Below the pieces are notes generated by a model. The model searched no databases, was not told the origin of the DNA, and worked only from the letters and a program-made list of their open reading frames with translations. This document shows positions 17,100-26,384 of a stretch of 64,000 nt of DNA, in pieces. Origin of the DNA: Planctomycetota bacterium (GTDB lineage: Bacteria; Planctomycetota; J058; JAJDCP01); contig JAJDCP010000177.1 of the NCBI GenBank assembly GCA_029260765.1, positions 1 through 64,000 of the forward strand, in the 5' to 3' direction. Position 1 is the first letter of the stretch. The number at the start of each line of letters is the position of its first letter. The position numbers and the translations under genes were made by a program.

Positions 17100-18497
17100 T
17101 TACGTTGCGTCCAGTGGCACCAGTTGGAAGCCGTCCTTGCCGTCTTCGACCCGCCATCCTCTGGTCGCGATCGCATCACGCAGGGCGTCCGCTTCGGCCC
17201 AGTCTTTGCTTTGCCGGGCTTGTTGCCGCTTGCTGGCCAGCGCGACGACCTCAGGCTCCGGCTCGCGCATCGGCGTGTCTTCGAGGATGCCGAAGACGGC
17301 GTCGGCCTCGTCCAGGAGCGCACGAACCGCTCCGACTTCGCTGGCGCGCAACTGTGCCTGTTTCAGGCTACGCACGAGCTGGAACAAGACTCCAAGAGCC
17401 TTGGGAGTGTTGATGTCGTCGTCCAAAGCCTGCCCGATGGCGTGTCGCCCGGCAGCGATCTGGGCGAGAATCTCCGCTCGAGCATCACCAGGGCCCGCAT
17501 GCGTCAGGCCCCGTATGAATCCGTCGAGCGTCGCCAGCGCTGAGCTTGCCCCCTCCAGCCCCGCCATCGTCAGGTTCTGTTTCTGCCGGTAGTGCGTGCT
17601 CAGGAAGTTGTAGCGCAAGGCCCGCGGGCTGATGCCCTTCTTCTCAAGGTCTCGTAGCGTCCAGAAGTTGCCGAGGGATTTCGACATCTTCTTGCCTTCG
17701 ATCTGCAGATGCTCATTGTGCAGCCAGTACCGCGCGAAGGTCTTGCCCGTCGCTGCCTCACTCTGCGCGATCTCGTTCTCGTGGTGGGGGAAGATCAGGT
17801 CGACCCCGCCCATGTGGATGTCGATCTGTTCGCCCAGGTTCTGGAGGGCGAGCACCGAGCACTCCAAGTGCCAGCCCGGGCGGCCTTTGCCGTAGGGGCT
17901 GGGCCAGGAAACGGGTCCATCCTTCTCGCTCCAGGCCTTCCAAAGTGCGAAGTCGTGGACATCCTCTTTGGTGTATTCGTCGGCCACGACGCGCTTGCCC
18001 GGCTTGAGCTTAGCCATGTCGAGGCGCGCCAGGCGTCCATAGCCCGGAAAATTGCCGACGGAGAAATAGACAGAGCCATCATCGGCCTGGTAGGCGTGAC
18101 CGCTGTCGATCAGTTGGGCGACCAACGCCAGCATGGGCTCTACTGCGTCGGTAGCCCTTGGGCAATCGTGGGCGGGGATGATGCGCATGTTGCTGAGGTC
18201 TTCGAGGAATGCCTGCAGGTAGAAATCCGTAAACTCGCGCAAAGCGCGCCCTTCGGCCTGGGAGTCGCGGATCGTCTTGTCGTCGACATCAGTGATGTTC
18301 ATCACGTGCCGCACGTTGTAGCCTCGCAGCTCGAGCACGCGCCGCAGCAAATCGTACGACAAGAAGGAGCGTAGGTTGCCGATGTGTGCGTAGTTGTACA
18401 CCGTCGGGCCGCAGGTATAGAGCTTGACCTGCGCCGGATCGATCGGCGTGAAAGGCTCTTTTTCGCGGCTCAAGGTGTTGTACAGGTGCAAGGACAT
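17100..18497 (-). CDS. cysS: Cysteinyl-tRNA synthetase
   Basis: The 465-residue class I synthetase charges tRNA-Cys. The HIGH-type motif is AHIGN near residue 37 and the KMSKS motif is GKKMSKSLGN. The zinc ligands of CysRS are seen as Cys29 (YTCGPTVYN), the Cys in WHLECSVL, and the His and Glu of FPHHENE. Length is normal and the ATG is at 18497. It is the last gene of a run headed by tRNA-Gly(CCC), dgt and the PIN/TRAM gene, with only 23 bases between it and the PIN gene. No strong terminator is seen after its stop; the next feature is the divergent-function tRNA-tuf promoter on the same strand. Confidence 0.97.
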   Translation of the reverse strand: MSLHLYNTLSREKEPFTPIDPAQVKLYTCGPTVYNYAHIGNLRSFLSYDLLRRVLELRGYNVRHVMNITDVDDKTIRDSQAEGRALREFTDFYLQAFLEDLSNMRIIPAHDCPRATDAVEPMLALVAQLIDSGHAYQADDGSVYFSVGNFPGYGRLARLDMAKLKPGKRVVADEYTKEDVHDFALWKAWSEKDGPVSWPSPYGKGRPGWHLECSVLALQNLGEQIDIHMGGVDLIFPHHENEIAQSEAATGKTFARYWLHNEHLQIEGKKMSKSLGNFWTLRDLEKKGISPRALRYNFLSTHYRQKQNLTMAGLEGASSALATLDGFIRGLTHAGPGDARAEILAQIAAGRHAIGQALDDDINTPKALGVLFQLVRSLKQAQLRASEVGAVRALLDEADAVFGILEDTPMREPEPEVVALASKRQQARQSKDWAEADALRDAIATRGWRVEDGKDGFQLVPLDAT

Positions 18498-18520
18498 CGG
18501 AATTCCTCGTGAGGCGCCGC

Positions 18521-19528
18521 TCAGCCGTCCGCGAGTTTGGCGAAAGCAAGCCGGCCGCCCGCAGTCTGCAGCGATTTCGTGATGGAGACGTGGACACGGC
18601 TGCCGATCTTTGCCCGGGCCTGGACCACGACAACCATGGTGCCATCCTCCAAAAAACCGACCGCCTGTCCAGCTTCCTCTCCCTCGCGCACCAGCTCGAT
18701 CTCCAGGCTCTCGCCCGGTACCAGTCGTGGGCGGAAGACCCTCTCGACGGCCAGCAGGTCGATCACGGTGACACCTTCGACTTCAGCGGAGCGCACCAGG
18801 CCCCGGTCGAGCGTCATCAGTTTGGCGTCCTCGAGCTTGGCTTGCTGCATCAGTTGGGCGTCGACGGCGCCCTCGGCGATCTCGCCGGCCAGGATCTCGG
18901 CCTGACCCTCTTTGCGCAGCTCTGCCAACAAGTCGAGGCCGCGACGGCCACGTTGGCGTTTGAGGCGGTCTTTGGAGTCGCTCAAGCGCTGCAGCTCTTG
19001 AACGACACAACGAGGCACCAGCAGGGGGTTGTCGAACAGATTCTGCGAGACGATGGCGCGGACGCGCCCGTCGATCAGCACGCTCGTGTCGAGCAGGATC
19101 GGCCGGTCCCCCTCGATATGGCGACGGCGAAACTCGACATAGGGGACCAGGATCCGCCATTGGTCGCCGGTGCGCAGCAGGATGGTGATCGCGAAGTAGC
19201 AGAAGACCGCTGTCAGGGCGACGCGCAAGACCGCGAGCACATCGGGCGCGATCTCATCGCCGCGGAAGGTCAGGAACACCACGCATAGCTGGGCGCCGAC
19301 GAATCCGACCAGCAACCCGAACGAGATCGCAGAGACCGTCTTGAGCGAGGTCTTCGAGGAGATGATCTCTGCGCTGACCACCAGGATTCCCAGGCCTGCC
19401 GCGATCAGGATCGGGGTGAAGATCGAGCCGCCCAGCTTGTTGACGGCGTAGACCCCGACGCCGACGGCCGTTAAAAGGAACACGGCGCGGATGATCCACA
19501 GGGTGAAAGGTGGCTTCCGTGCGCTCAT
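18521..19528 (-). CDS. Integral membrane PIN/TRAM-domain nuclease (YacL-like)
   Basis: The 335-residue protein has four hydrophobic segments in its first 120 residues. A PIN ribonuclease domain follows with acidic residues at Asp147 (LLDTSVLIDGR), Glu179 (VVQEL) and Asp241 (MTLDRGL). A C-terminal TRAM domain covers about residues 268-330. This matches the YacL family of Bacillus, a membrane-bound putative RNase whose substrate is unsettled. The ATG at 19528 overlaps the dgt stop by four bases, which fixes the start and shows translational coupling; a longer upstream frame is rejected. In Firmicutes yacL is also near aminoacyl-tRNA synthetase and IspD/F genes, consistent with cysS next door. 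Confidence 0.9.
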   Translation of the reverse strand: MSARKPPFTLWIIRAVFLLTAVGVGVYAVNKLGGSIFTPILIAAGLGILVVSAEIISSKTSLKTVSAISFGLLVGFVGAQLCVVFLTFRGDEIAPDVLAVLRVALTAVFCYFAITILLRTGDQWRILVPYVEFRRRHIEGDRPILLDTSVLIDGRVRAIVSQNLFDNPLLVPRCVVQELQRLSDSKDRLKRQRGRRGLDLLAELRKEGQAEILAGEIAEGAVDAQLMQQAKLEDAKLMTLDRGLVRSAEVEGVTVIDLLAVERVFRPRLVPGESLEIELVREGEEAGQAVGFLEDGTMVVVVQARAKIGSRVHVSITKSLQTAGGRLAFAKLADG

Positions 19529-20661
19529 GGCTGACCAGAGATTCCGAACAACCGACGATGCTCGTCCTGGGCGTAGCGGTCGGTCATGCCGGCGATATAG
19601 TCGCATACCGCTCGCTCACAGCCCACGGCAGCGCTCCATTCTTGAAAGTCGTGCGCTAGCATGTCGGGGTGGTCGACGAAGGCCTCGAACAGCTGCTCAA
19701 GCAGCCGTTCTGCCTTGTGCGCTTCGCGCATCACCTTGTAGTGTCGATAGAGGTTCTTGTGGAGCAGCCCCTGCAGCTCGGCCCGCGGCGCGGTCAGTTG
19801 TTTGGACAGACCGACCAGGCGACGCGGGGCCCGGCGCACATCTTCGACCGATGCGACGGGCTCGAGGCGCGCAGCTGTGGTCTTCAGCGCGTCGCGCACC
19901 TGGATGTCGACCAACCGCCGCACGACCTGCGCTCTGCGGACATCACCAGCGGCCCCTGGGCGTGCCCGCAGCACGGCCTCAAGCGCGGTCTCCCAGAGCT
20001 CGCAGCCCGCGAGGGCCTGTTCGGTAAGCAGACCAGAACGCAGACCGTCGTCGAGGTCGTGGCAGCAGTAGGCGATCGAGTCCGCCAGGTCCGCGACCTG
20101 CGCCTCAAGCAATGGCTGGCCGGAGTCGGCAAACTCGGGAACGCCCGCGGCCCCGTGTTTGAGGATGGAGGCACGCACCTCGAAGCTCAGGTTGAGCCCG
20201 TTGTAATCGGCAGAGCGCCGTTCGAGTTGATCGACGATGCGGAGGCACTGCAGATTGTGCTCGAAGCCGCCGAAGGGCAACATCTTGCGTTGGAGTGCTC
20301 GTTGGCCGGCATGGCCGAACGGGGTGTGCCCGAGATCGTGCACCAACGCGACGGCCTCGGTCAAGTCTTCGTTCAGGCGCAGGCAGCGCGCCATGGTGCG
20401 CGCGATCTGCGCGACCTCGATCGAATGGGTCAGACGGGTGCGGTAGTGATCGCCCTCGTGGTTGACGAACACCTGGGTCTTGTATTCCAGCCGGCGGAAG
20501 GCGCGGCTGTAGATGACCCGGTCGCGATCTCGTTGGAAGCGTGTGCGGAGGTCATGCTCGGCCTCCGGATGCGTGCGCCCCTGGCTGTCGGCGCTCTTCA
20601 TCGCAAAGGGAGCGAGCTCGCGGGATTCGAGTTGCTCCCAAGCGGTGCAGTCCCGCAGCAT
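19525..20661 (-). CDS. dgt: dGTP triphosphohydrolase-like HD-domain protein
   Basis: The 378-residue protein has the dGTPase order of motifs: YSRAFRRLEYKTQVF near the N-terminus, then the metal-binding His of RLTHSIEV, the HD pair in LVHDLGHTPFGHAG, and the later Asp in ADLADSIAYCCHDLDDG. Such enzymes cut dNTPs to the nucleoside and triphosphate and control dNTP pools or phage defence. Shorter bacterial forms like this one (compared with about 505 residues in E. coli Dgt) are usually called dGTPase-like, and substrate range cannot be read from sequence. The ATG at 20661 follows AAGGG. tRNA-Gly(CCC) lies 39 bases upstream on the same strand, so the two are probably one transcript. Confidence 0.92.
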   Translation of the reverse strand: MLRDCTAWEQLESRELAPFAMKSADSQGRTHPEAEHDLRTRFQRDRDRVIYSRAFRRLEYKTQVFVNHEGDHYRTRLTHSIEVAQIARTMARCLRLNEDLTEAVALVHDLGHTPFGHAGQRALQRKMLPFGGFEHNLQCLRIVDQLERRSADYNGLNLSFEVRASILKHGAAGVPEFADSGQPLLEAQVADLADSIAYCCHDLDDGLRSGLLTEQALAGCELWETALEAVLRARPGAAGDVRRAQVVRRLVDIQVRDALKTTAARLEPVASVEDVRRAPRRLVGLSKQLTAPRAELQGLLHKNLYRHYKVMREAHKAERLLEQLFEAFVDHPDMLAHDFQEWSAAVGCERAVCDYIAGMTDRYAQDEHRRLFGISGQP

Positions 20662-20700
20662 GGTCGCCCTTTCACCCTGCGGGCCGATGTCTCCTGAGGA

Positions 20701-20772
20701 AGCGGGCGAAGGGATTCGAACCCTCGACAGCCAGCTTGGGAAGCTGGAACTCTACCACTGAGTTACGCCCGC
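20701..20772 (-). tRNA. tRNA-Gly (anticodon CCC)
   Basis: Minus-strand cloverleaf: acceptor GCGGGCG/CGCCCGC, anticodon stem CCAGC/GCTGG around TTCCCAA (anticodon CCC), T loop GGGTTCGAATCCC and discriminator T. It reads only GGG. CCA is not encoded. Its promoter would start RNA just a few bases before the mature 5' end. Confidence 0.97.
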
Positions 20773-20781
20773 GCGTTGAGG

Positions 20782-20810
20782 ATTATCGAACCGTGCGCCG
20801 ACGCTGTCAA
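20782..20810 (-). promoter_or_regulatory. Promoter of tRNA-Gly(CCC)-dgt-PIN-cysS
   Basis: Minus strand TTGACA (20805-20810), 17 bases, GATAAT (20782-20787). This is nearly a perfect sigma70 promoter. The expected start lies about three to five bases before the tRNA, leaving almost no 5' leader for RNase P to remove. Confidence 0.8.
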
Positions 20811-20866
20811 ACACAAATTCCGCCGCGGGCCCTGGTGGCAAGACGCGCCCTGGCCGCCCTCTGTGC

Positions 20867-22006
20867 TCAACCCTGCCCTCCCTCCAGAGCCAACCCGCGG
20901 TTGCCGTTTCCCGATTCGACCGGGCGGCGCAGCCTCAGTTTCAATCCCTGCTCGCGTCCGGCGTGGTAGGCGTCGTTGGTGCGCACCGTGCTGCGGGTGC
21001 GGCGTGTGCGGATGTGCGGGAAACGCTGCCGGTAGAACTTCCCGAGCCTCGCGTCTCCCAGCCAGACCAGGCCGCGCTCGGCATCTCCCTGGCGTTGCTC
21101 GCCCAGCTGCTTCTGGAACCCGTCGAGCACCCCCCGGCGGAAGCTCTTGCGGTCCCGGTTGCGTCGGATGCCCTGACTGCGTTTGTGTCGCTTCCAGAGA
21201 CGTTCGAGGCTTTCGTAGAGGAAAGCAAACACGTGCTGCGCCAGCCGTACAGCGTCGGGCCGGCCGATCAGTGCGAGCGCGCGACCGCGCACGTCCCGCT
21301 CGGTGTCGTAGCAATGCGTCCAGATCACCTCGACGAAGAAGAACTCATTGAGCAGGTTGCTGACCTTCATGTGCTGGGCGTCGATGCGTTTCCGCACCGG
21401 TCCGCATTGGCGGAGCACATAGTTCTCGGGTCGGCTGGCCTGCAGCAGGCTGAGGTTGTGCTTCAGGAGCAGGCTGTGGGCTTTGCGGATGGCCAACCGG
21501 GCCTCGTGCTCATTGCTCGAATCACCCAGCTTGAGCAGCTTCCGTACCTTCGCCAACACCGGGTCGCGTTCGGGGTCGGCTTCACGCAAAGAACTGGGGC
21601 TGGCGCTGGCAGCCCCCGCGACTCCCATGCGAGCGCAGACTTTCTGGAAGCAGTCGCCGTGCGGTGTCTCAGAGGCCGCGTAGACCTCATCCACCACCTG
21701 ATGGGCAAGCTCGTGTTTCACGGTCTCTTCAACATCCAGCCAGGAATAGCACCCCAGCAGCCGCTCCGAGATGCCCAGCAGGCGATGCCGTCGATCCCAA
21801 AAGCCCCAGCGACGGCGCGCCGTATCGATGACGAACTGAGGAGGGCGCAACTTCATACCTGAGAAGTGTGTGTAGACGGCTTGCTGCCAGGCGCGCGAGA
21901 CCTGCAACAACCAGCGATTCCGCAGGGCGTCATCGAGAGGCAGGCTGGCCAGGTGTTTGAAGTCGCGAGCCTGATGCAAGTCCCAGGCTTGATGGTCACA
22001 CTCCAT
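20867..22006 (-). CDS. SprT-like zinc metalloprotease with DUF2786 domain
   Basis: The 379-residue protein has an N-terminal SprT-like domain with the zinc motif HELAH (residues 98-102) and a likely third ligand His116 in TPHGDCF. A DUF2786 segment follows at about 149-190 (PVLAKVRKLLKLGDSSNEHE). The C-terminal 100 residues are Arg/Lys-rich. SprT/Spartan enzymes act on DNA-protein crosslinks in eukaryotes; bacterial SprT roles are poorly known. ATG at 22006 is six bases after GGAGG. The start overlaps the end of the large membrane-protein gene by 11 bases, so the two are translationally coupled and may act together. The pairing of SprT and DUF2786 is known in databases; its function is not. 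Confidence 0.85.
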   Translation of the reverse strand: MECDHQAWDLHQARDFKHLASLPLDDALRNRWLLQVSRAWQQAVYTHFSGMKLRPPQFVIDTARRRWGFWDRRHRLLGISERLLGCYSWLDVEETVKHELAHQVVDEVYAASETPHGDCFQKVCARMGVAGAASASPSSLREADPERDPVLAKVRKLLKLGDSSNEHEARLAIRKAHSLLLKHNLSLLQASRPENYVLRQCGPVRKRIDAQHMKVSNLLNEFFFVEVIWTHCYDTERDVRGRALALIGRPDAVRLAQHVFAFLYESLERLWKRHKRSQGIRRNRDRKSFRRGVLDGFQKQLGEQRQGDAERGLVWLGDARLGKFYRQRFPHIRTRRTRSTVRTNDAYHAGREQGLKLRLRRPVESGNGNRGLALEGGQG

Positions 22007-25000
22007 GTGCAGCCTCCGATGGCATGGTGCTGGCTGGAAGCAGCGGCACCCCGGGCAGCAGGTTCTCGCGAGCGCCTTCCCATTGCGCTACCCAGTCGGA
22101 CCAGCTGAGCTCGTTGCGCCAGAACAGCAGTTGATCTGCGGGCAAAGGCGGCAGATTGGGTTCTCCAACCACAACCCGAGGCCTCAGCAACTCCCCACTG
22201 AGGGGGTATTGGGCTTCATCGGGAGACTCCGCAACCGGCCAGACGTTCAAGCAGCCATCGCACACATCGTACGCCGCCGGCCCGCCGAGCGCTTGCTCGA
22301 CTTGCTCGCGGACCAGTTCGACGCCCGCAAGCTTGTAGAAGCCGGCGAGCGCAGCCCGGAATGTCTGGCGTGGTTGCTCGGGGATGTCTGTGATCCAGCC
22401 TGGCTCGCTCCATCCGGCGAGCAGCACCAGAGATTGCTCTTCAAGCGAAATCAGGGCGTGACGCCCTTGGTACAGCAGCTCGATCTGCACTCGGTTCGAA
22501 GCCAGCTGAATGGCCCCGAGCTCGATGTCCGGGCGCTCGTTGGGTGCCATTTTCAGAGGCTCGAGCAGATCCCGCGCGACGAAGCGGCGGACCTGACGCC
22601 GCACCAGATCAAGTGCCGCTTCGGCCTGCCTTGCTCGTCGCCGCTCATGGCGGATGGCCGCCGCCCGCAGGCGTTTGTAGAGCCGAGGAACGGTTCCTGA
22701 GTGCAACCCGGGCTTCAGCAGTCCTGCCAGGGTCTCGCCATGGGTTCCGATCATCGCCGGCTGCAGTGTGCGCGGGCGGTTGCTGGCGTAGAGCTTCCAG
22801 CCTTCTTTCAGCTCCCAGGCCAGAAAGCCGGCCACCCCTGGCAGCAAAAGAACGTTGAAGCCCGCGATGGCGTTGGCGGCGACGCCACCGATGAACGGAG
22901 TCAAGGGCGTCGCAAACAGATGCAACAGAATGCCTGATGCGGGCAGCATGAGTTTGTGGGTAACGGTGACGACAGGGAAGTGCTTGATGGGGTTGACCTG
23001 GGGCTCGACCAGCACCTTGACGTAGAGGCGCACAAGGTAGGTCAACAAGAACCAGAGCACTCCTCCGATGGCCTTCAGCGTCGATTTGAGCGGACCATCT
23101 CCGCGCCGGAAACGCAACCGCTCGTCGACTGCATAGAGGATGACGTCGACCCACTCGAGGAAACGTTGAAACTTACTGACGACAAATTCATAGATGTTGG
23201 GAAGCAGCCGGTAGCGGATGCCACGCCAGATGCTGACCAGGGCATCGAGCACGCGCGCCTCGATCCTCCGCCAGACCAATGTCGTCGCGGCGACCGCGAC
23301 TCCCGTAAAGATCAGCGCGAGGTAGAGGAGCTCGACTTTCCAACTCAGAGGAAGAAGCGCGCTGGCGAGCCAGGCGAACAGCAGGGGTTGCACAAAATAG
23401 CGCGCGGAATAGAAAACGAAGGCGCTGTTGAGGACACGCATCACCCGCGGATGTCTGAGCCAGCGTACCGGAACTGCCCACATCTGCTTGAGCGCTTTGC
23501 CGAGATTCACGCTGACTCGCGCGACGCGCCGCCGGAAAGCGCCGCTCGCGAGGAGTGCCAGGAAGAACGAGCTCAGCAGCGCCCAGCCCGTCAACAGCAA
23601 CGTGTGCGCGCCACCCAACGCCTGCAGGAGGGGTCGCTGCATCTGGCTGAGCGCGTGGATACGGCCTATGCCCAACAAGCCTATCAGCGGGGCAAACAGA
23701 TGTTTCATGCCCTCGAGCACGAGGAACCCGCCACCCAGCGGAAGCAAAAGGTATAGAAAAACAAAGCGCCCCAGCGCGGTGCCGAACATCACGGAGATGC
23801 CCTTCTGCAGGCCGCGCATGTAGACCTCACCTCGGTGGTAGACTCCGTCCAGGCGTAGGCTCAAGACGCGGTCGGCCTTGAGCAGCACATCCCCGTGCAG
23901 CAGCTCGCCGATGCCTGCCAGGTCTTTGAGCTTCATCGGGTTGCGACTGAATGCGTCGCGCAGGTCGCTCAGCTGTATGTGGCCTCGCTCGAGAACCACA
24001 TCGAGCAGCTCGGCCACGATCTTGCGCCGGGCGACGATGTCCACCCTGTGCGCGGCAACCAGACCGACCTCCTCCAGGGCCTCTTCCAGCTGCGGGCCCA
24101 GTTGTTGCCGGACCGCTGCAGCCGCCTGTCGTACCGCTGTGCCCAGCAGTTTGCGCAAAGCCGGGTAGCATGACACGTGTCCCAGCTTGGGCAGGCGCTT
24201 CGATCCTCGCTGCAGGTGTCGGTACACCAGAACTGGCGGGCGCAGGGCGAGGCGACGTCGGATGGGCAGCCGACCCCAGCTCAGGGCCCAGCCGACCAGA
24301 TCCACGGTCTCTGCCGGGTTGGCGTCATGGCAGGCGCTCTGCAGATCATAGAGCAGGCGCACTTTCTGGGACCAGTAGCTGTGGGCGTTCAGGTCAGCTT
24401 CGATGGCGAGGGCGCACAGCACCGCATACCAGTCCGCCTCGGTCTGGATCTGCAGGGTTGCGTGCAGGCACGCCGCCAGGCCATGCAGGAGCCGTTCGAT
24501 TTGTTGCCGCACCTCAGCGACTTGCGGGTCGGATGCACGGAACGTCAGGCTTTTTCGCAGCAGCACGACCGCTCGAGCTCGGTTGCCTTTGTGTTCGGCT
24601 GCCCGTGCTCGAGAGATCAAGGCTTCACGCCGGGCGCTTCTCGGGCTGTCGGGAGCCGGCTGGCCGAGGGGGCCGGTGGGCTTGACGCTCGTGGGCACGA
24701 GCTTTGGAGGCTGCGCCTCGGCGGGCCCAGTCTCCGGAAGGGGAGGTGCATTCCGGGGCCGTGACTCCGCCAGCAGATCCGGCACCGCGAGCTCCAGTTC
24801 TTCGAGCAAAGGCAGCAGGGCTGTCTCGAGCTGGGGGAAGAAATGGCCCACGACCTCGGGCTCGAAATGCTTGAGCTGCAGAAAGCTGGCGACGAGCTCG
24901 ATGAAGACCTCTGTCTCGGGTGCCCCTGCGCGGATCAGGTTCTCGGCGATCAACACAGCGCGCGCGCCGTCGAACTCGACCTGCCCCAGCCGATGGACCA

Positions 25001-25382
25001 GCCGCTTGACGGCATGCGGCGTCAGTTCCCTAGCGTTGACAAGCGCTTCGAGCGCCCCATGGACCCGTAGGTGGAAGACCTCGCCCCAGAAGTGCTGCAA
25101 GGCGGAAGCCGGGTCACGCTGGGCAAGCCAGGTGTTGTCAGGCTCTTCGAGCAGGAGCACTGGATCGGGCAGGGATTCTGTCTCCATCTCGAGCTCGCGC
25201 TCGTGCACGATTCTGCGGAAGTCTTTGCGAGCCAGCAGGTAGGATTGGGCATGAGGGACAGCCAGGCCGATACCGTACACCTGCTTGTGTGCCTTGATTA
25301 CGTGGCGCAAGAGGCGCGACGAAACCAGCAACGCGCCCCGCAGCGCGGAGCGGATCTGCTCAAGCGATGCTCTCTCGCCCAA
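21996..25382 (-). CDS. Large unrecognised multi-pass membrane protein
   Basis: I do not recognise this 1128-residue protein. The first half looks soluble and helical, with a Pro-rich linker around residues 205-245 and a TPR-like stretch (RARAAEHKGNRARAVVLLRK). Roughly residues 525-880 hold six to eight hydrophobic segments broken by basic loops. The last 230 residues are soluble again and include a CDGC motif near residue 1054. The start is TTG at 25382, six bases after GGAG; the frame is closed by a stop not far upstream, so no better start exists. It ends inside the SprT-like gene. Size and topology suggest an envelope scaffold or channel, but nothing visible supports a particular function. 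Confidence 0.8.
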   Translation of the reverse strand: MGERASLEQIRSALRGALLVSSRLLRHVIKAHKQVYGIGLAVPHAQSYLLARKDFRRIVHERELEMETESLPDPVLLLEEPDNTWLAQRDPASALQHFWGEVFHLRVHGALEALVNARELTPHAVKRLVHRLGQVEFDGARAVLIAENLIRAGAPETEVFIELVASFLQLKHFEPEVVGHFFPQLETALLPLLEELELAVPDLLAESRPRNAPPLPETGPAEAQPPKLVPTSVKPTGPLGQPAPDSPRSARREALISRARAAEHKGNRARAVVLLRKSLTFRASDPQVAEVRQQIERLLHGLAACLHATLQIQTEADWYAVLCALAIEADLNAHSYWSQKVRLLYDLQSACHDANPAETVDLVGWALSWGRLPIRRRLALRPPVLVYRHLQRGSKRLPKLGHVSCYPALRKLLGTAVRQAAAAVRQQLGPQLEEALEEVGLVAAHRVDIVARRKIVAELLDVVLERGHIQLSDLRDAFSRNPMKLKDLAGIGELLHGDVLLKADRVLSLRLDGVYHRGEVYMRGLQKGISVMFGTALGRFVFLYLLLPLGGGFLVLEGMKHLFAPLIGLLGIGRIHALSQMQRPLLQALGGAHTLLLTGWALLSSFFLALLASGAFRRRVARVSVNLGKALKQMWAVPVRWLRHPRVMRVLNSAFVFYSARYFVQPLLFAWLASALLPLSWKVELLYLALIFTGVAVAATTLVWRRIEARVLDALVSIWRGIRYRLLPNIYEFVVSKFQRFLEWVDVILYAVDERLRFRRGDGPLKSTLKAIGGVLWFLLTYLVRLYVKVLVEPQVNPIKHFPVVTVTHKLMLPASGILLHLFATPLTPFIGGVAANAIAGFNVLLLPGVAGFLAWELKEGWKLYASNRPRTLQPAMIGTHGETLAGLLKPGLHSGTVPRLYKRLRAAAIRHERRRARQAEAALDLVRRQVRRFVARDLLEPLKMAPNERPDIELGAIQLASNRVQIELLYQGRHALISLEEQSLVLLAGWSEPGWITDIPEQPRQTFRAALAGFYKLAGVELVREQVEQALGGPAAYDVCDGCLNVWPVAESPDEAQYPLSGELLRPRVVVGEPNLPPLPADQLLFWRNELSWSDWVAQWEGARENLLPGVPLLPASTMPSEAAHGV

Positions 25383-25523
25383 CGTCTTCTCCAGGCGGGC
25401 GCGCAGGCCCAGCCAGCCAGGCGCATATTGTAAGCGCTGCCTCCGTCAAATCAGGCACTGCCCACACGACTTTGCCGTGCAGGCGGATGCGGCGGTCAGC
25501 AGATGGGGGTCGGGTGGGCACAG

Positions 25524-26333
25524 CTAGAAGCGTAAGGCGAGCCCGAACTTCAGACCTTGCAGCTCGATGTCATAGTCTTCATGCCGGGCATCGAGGTGGT
25601 TCTCGAACACGGCCCACTCGGCGTGCACAGAGAGGTAGTCGGTAAAGTCGTAGAAGGCCCCGACGGACCATTCGAAGTGGTTGGCCACGACGGACTTGTT
25701 GTTGATCGAGAACTGCAGCCAGTTGACATCAGCGTACAGTCCCAGGTCGCCGAACAGCTTGGTATCCGCCCGCAGGCCGATGACGGGCATGTATCCCTCG
25801 GCAGTGTTGCGCTTCGAGCCCGCATCGATCTGCGTGATCTTGCTCGAGTAGCGCACGTAACGGAGGCCCGCCACGATCGAGACATCGACACCGAATTCGG
25901 AGAACAGGGCATAGCCCACGTTCAGGCTCAGGGCCTGCGCCACGAGCTTGGACGAGGCGAAGCCTCCTTGTACGTAGCGCAAGCCGTCGTAGTTGAAGTC
26001 CTGCTCGATGACCTCTTTGCCCCGTCCCTGAACGAAGAAATACTCCGCACTGATGAACGCCGCGGCATCTTTGTAGAAGAGCTCGAAATAGGGCGTGCCG
26101 ATACTGTCGAGATCGAGGTCGAGGTCCCGGCGCACGTTGATATCGCTCGGAGCCTCGTGGCCGTCGCCCACGGCGAAGTCGCCGTGAAACTCGGTGATCC
26201 AATAGCCTGTGAACAGCCGGATCTCACCGCCTTGCTGCTCATCTCCCTGAAAGCGCATACGGTTTTGCGCCCTCGCGCCGTTGTGCAGCAACAGGACCAA
26301 CACCAGGCAGGCGAGCTTCTGTAACCAGGCCAT
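25524..26333 (-). CDS. Predicted outer-membrane beta-barrel protein
   Basis: The 269-residue protein has a signal peptide (MAWLQKLACLVLVLLLHNGARA, cut before QN). Alternating aromatic and polar strands follow (LFTGYWITEFHGDF, YFELFYKDAAAFISAEYFF, GYALFSEFGVDVSIVAGLRY), and it ends in Phe (GLKFGLALRF). That terminal signature is recognised by the BAM complex. It suggests an 8-12 strand barrel of unknown role, perhaps OmpW/OmpA-barrel sized. It is 51 bases after ssb and 141 bases before the large membrane protein gene. It is the clearest evidence of an outer membrane in the window. Confidence 0.8.
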   Translation of the reverse strand: MAWLQKLACLVLVLLLHNGARAQNRMRFQGDEQQGGEIRLFTGYWITEFHGDFAVGDGHEAPSDINVRRDLDLDLDSIGTPYFELFYKDAAAFISAEYFFVQGRGKEVIEQDFNYDGLRYVQGGFASSKLVAQALSLNVGYALFSEFGVDVSIVAGLRYVRYSSKITQIDAGSKRNTAEGYMPVIGLRADTKLFGDLGLYADVNWLQFSINNKSVVANHFEWSVGAFYDFTDYLSVHAEWAVFENHLDARHEDYDIELQGLKFGLALRF

Positions 26334-26384
26334 GTCTTTTCCCGCTTCCGTTAGACGGAGATGCCCGCCCTGTCCGAATTCCCT

